Source: Candidatus Krumholzibacteriia bacterium
GTDB taxonomy: Bacteria > Krumholzibacteriota > Krumholzibacteriia > LZORAL124-64-63
NCBI GenBank assembly: GCA_029935695.1
Contig: JAOZJV010000198.1
Span: forward strand, 492-6,856
Direction: 5' to 3'
DNA length: 6,365 bases
The stretch's first letter is position 1. The number at the start of each line of letters is the position of its first letter. Below are positions 6,073-6,365 of this stretch, piece after piece. Made by a program: the position numbers and the translations under genes. Below the pieces are notes generated by a model. The model searched no databases and was not told the DNA's origin. It worked only from the letters and a program-made list of their open reading frames with translations.

Positions 6073-6108
6073 TTTCCCAGCAAGAGCCTAGGTTGATTCC
6101 GGGAAATT
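6071..6108 (-). repeat. Inverted repeat across the adenosine deaminase stop codon
   Basis: AATTTCCC (6071-6078) and GGGAAATT (6101-6108) are perfect 8-base complements with a 22-base loop. The right arm lies in the last codons of the deaminase gene and the loop contains its stop. In the transcript this would form a hairpin directly at the gene end, but no T-tract follows, so it is not a standard intrinsic terminator. It could be a transcript-stabilising or processing structure. Confidence 0.45.
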
Positions 6109-6363
6109 ACAATGGCAACCTTCGGCAAGGAAAGTGCCGGCGCAGCTCATTTGTGCCAGCTTTCGCACATCATTTTCACTGAGCCCGAAAGTATCCATGG
6201 CCAGCTCATATTCCCTTGAAAGACTGGTGCTCGACACCGTGGGATTGTCGGTGCACAAAGCCACTTTCACCCCCGCGTCCAGGAATTTCAGCAGGGGGTG
6301 ATTTTCCAGTTTGTCGATGGCACCGGTTTGCACGTTGGACGACAGGCACACCTCAAGCACTAC
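6088..6363 (-). CDS. Adenosine deaminase-like protein, C-terminal part (5' partial)
   Basis: Only about 92 C-terminal codons are in the window; the frame stays open to the right edge, so the GTG at 6360 is not the true start. The family normally has about 330-350 residues, so roughly three quarters is missing, including the N-terminal zinc-binding His pair. What remains matches the end of the amidohydrolase TIM barrel: 'LEVCLSSNVQTGA', 'HPLLKFLDAGVKVALCTDNP', 'STSLSREYELA' and a terminal helical 'FGLSENDVRKLAQMS' segment. The Asp of 'CTDNP' is the expected zinc ligand. The next residue is Asn where classical adenosine deaminases have Asp; I recall a similar Asn in some actinobacterial members. 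Predicted role: hydrolytic deamination of adenosine (or a related purine) to inosine in purine salvage. It lies 80 bases upstream of the phosphofructokinase start on the same strand. Confidence 0.82.
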   Translation of the reverse strand, partial: VVLEVCLSSNVQTGAIDKLENHPLLKFLDAGVKVALCTDNPTVSSTSLSREYELAMDTFGLSENDVRKLAQMSCAGTFLAEGCHCNFPEST

Positions 6364-6365
6364 AT

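Overview
The base composition is moderate (roughly half G+C by eye). Secreted proteins end in an FlgD-like/T9SS-type C-terminal domain, there is a group-III-like phosphofructokinase, and there is a GAF-like/SpoIIE-type PP2C phosphatase. Together these fit an uncultured bacterium of the FCB superphylum or a nearby candidate phylum (Krumholzibacteriota, Eisenbacteria and Latescibacterota are the kinds I have in mind). That placement is inference from protein style, not from a marker gene. No rRNA, tRNA, CRISPR array or transposase is visible.

Layout. Positions 2-1084 (+) hold the C-terminal part of a large exported modular protein: the end of an Ig/FN3-like domain, a jelly-roll/MAM-like module and a C-terminal sorting domain. 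A strong hairpin terminator follows at 1111-1142. A good sigma70-type promoter (about 1168-1196) then drives a type II toxin-antitoxin pair, a MazE-like ribbon-helix-helix antitoxin (1234-1467) and a MazF/PemK toxin (1464-1778), joined by an ATGA overlap. A PP2C/SpoIIE (RsbU-like) serine phosphatase follows on the same strand (1870-3156, or from 1795). Its 3' end overlaps the 3' end of a convergent gene by 52 bases.

The right half is on the minus strand and reads leftwards as an apparent operon: an adenosine deaminase-like gene (6088 to beyond the window edge), a 6-phosphofructokinase (4838-6007) whose active-site residues predict pyrophosphate rather than ATP as phosphoryl donor, and 17 bases after it a GT-C type polytopic membrane glycosyltransferase (3105-4820).

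Functional picture. The left half mixes a cell-surface or secreted protein with a stress/persistence block, where the TA module and a partner-switching phosphatase lie in the same direction without an obvious terminator between them. The right half is housekeeping metabolism (purine salvage, glycolysis) plus envelope glycan assembly. The observations most worth a second look are the PPi-type signature of the phosphofructokinase, the paired half-sites and repeated motif around the mazEF promoter and mazF end, the Arg-to-Lys change and adjacent A-run in the toxin, and the antisense tail overlap. I see no convincing wholly new system in this window.
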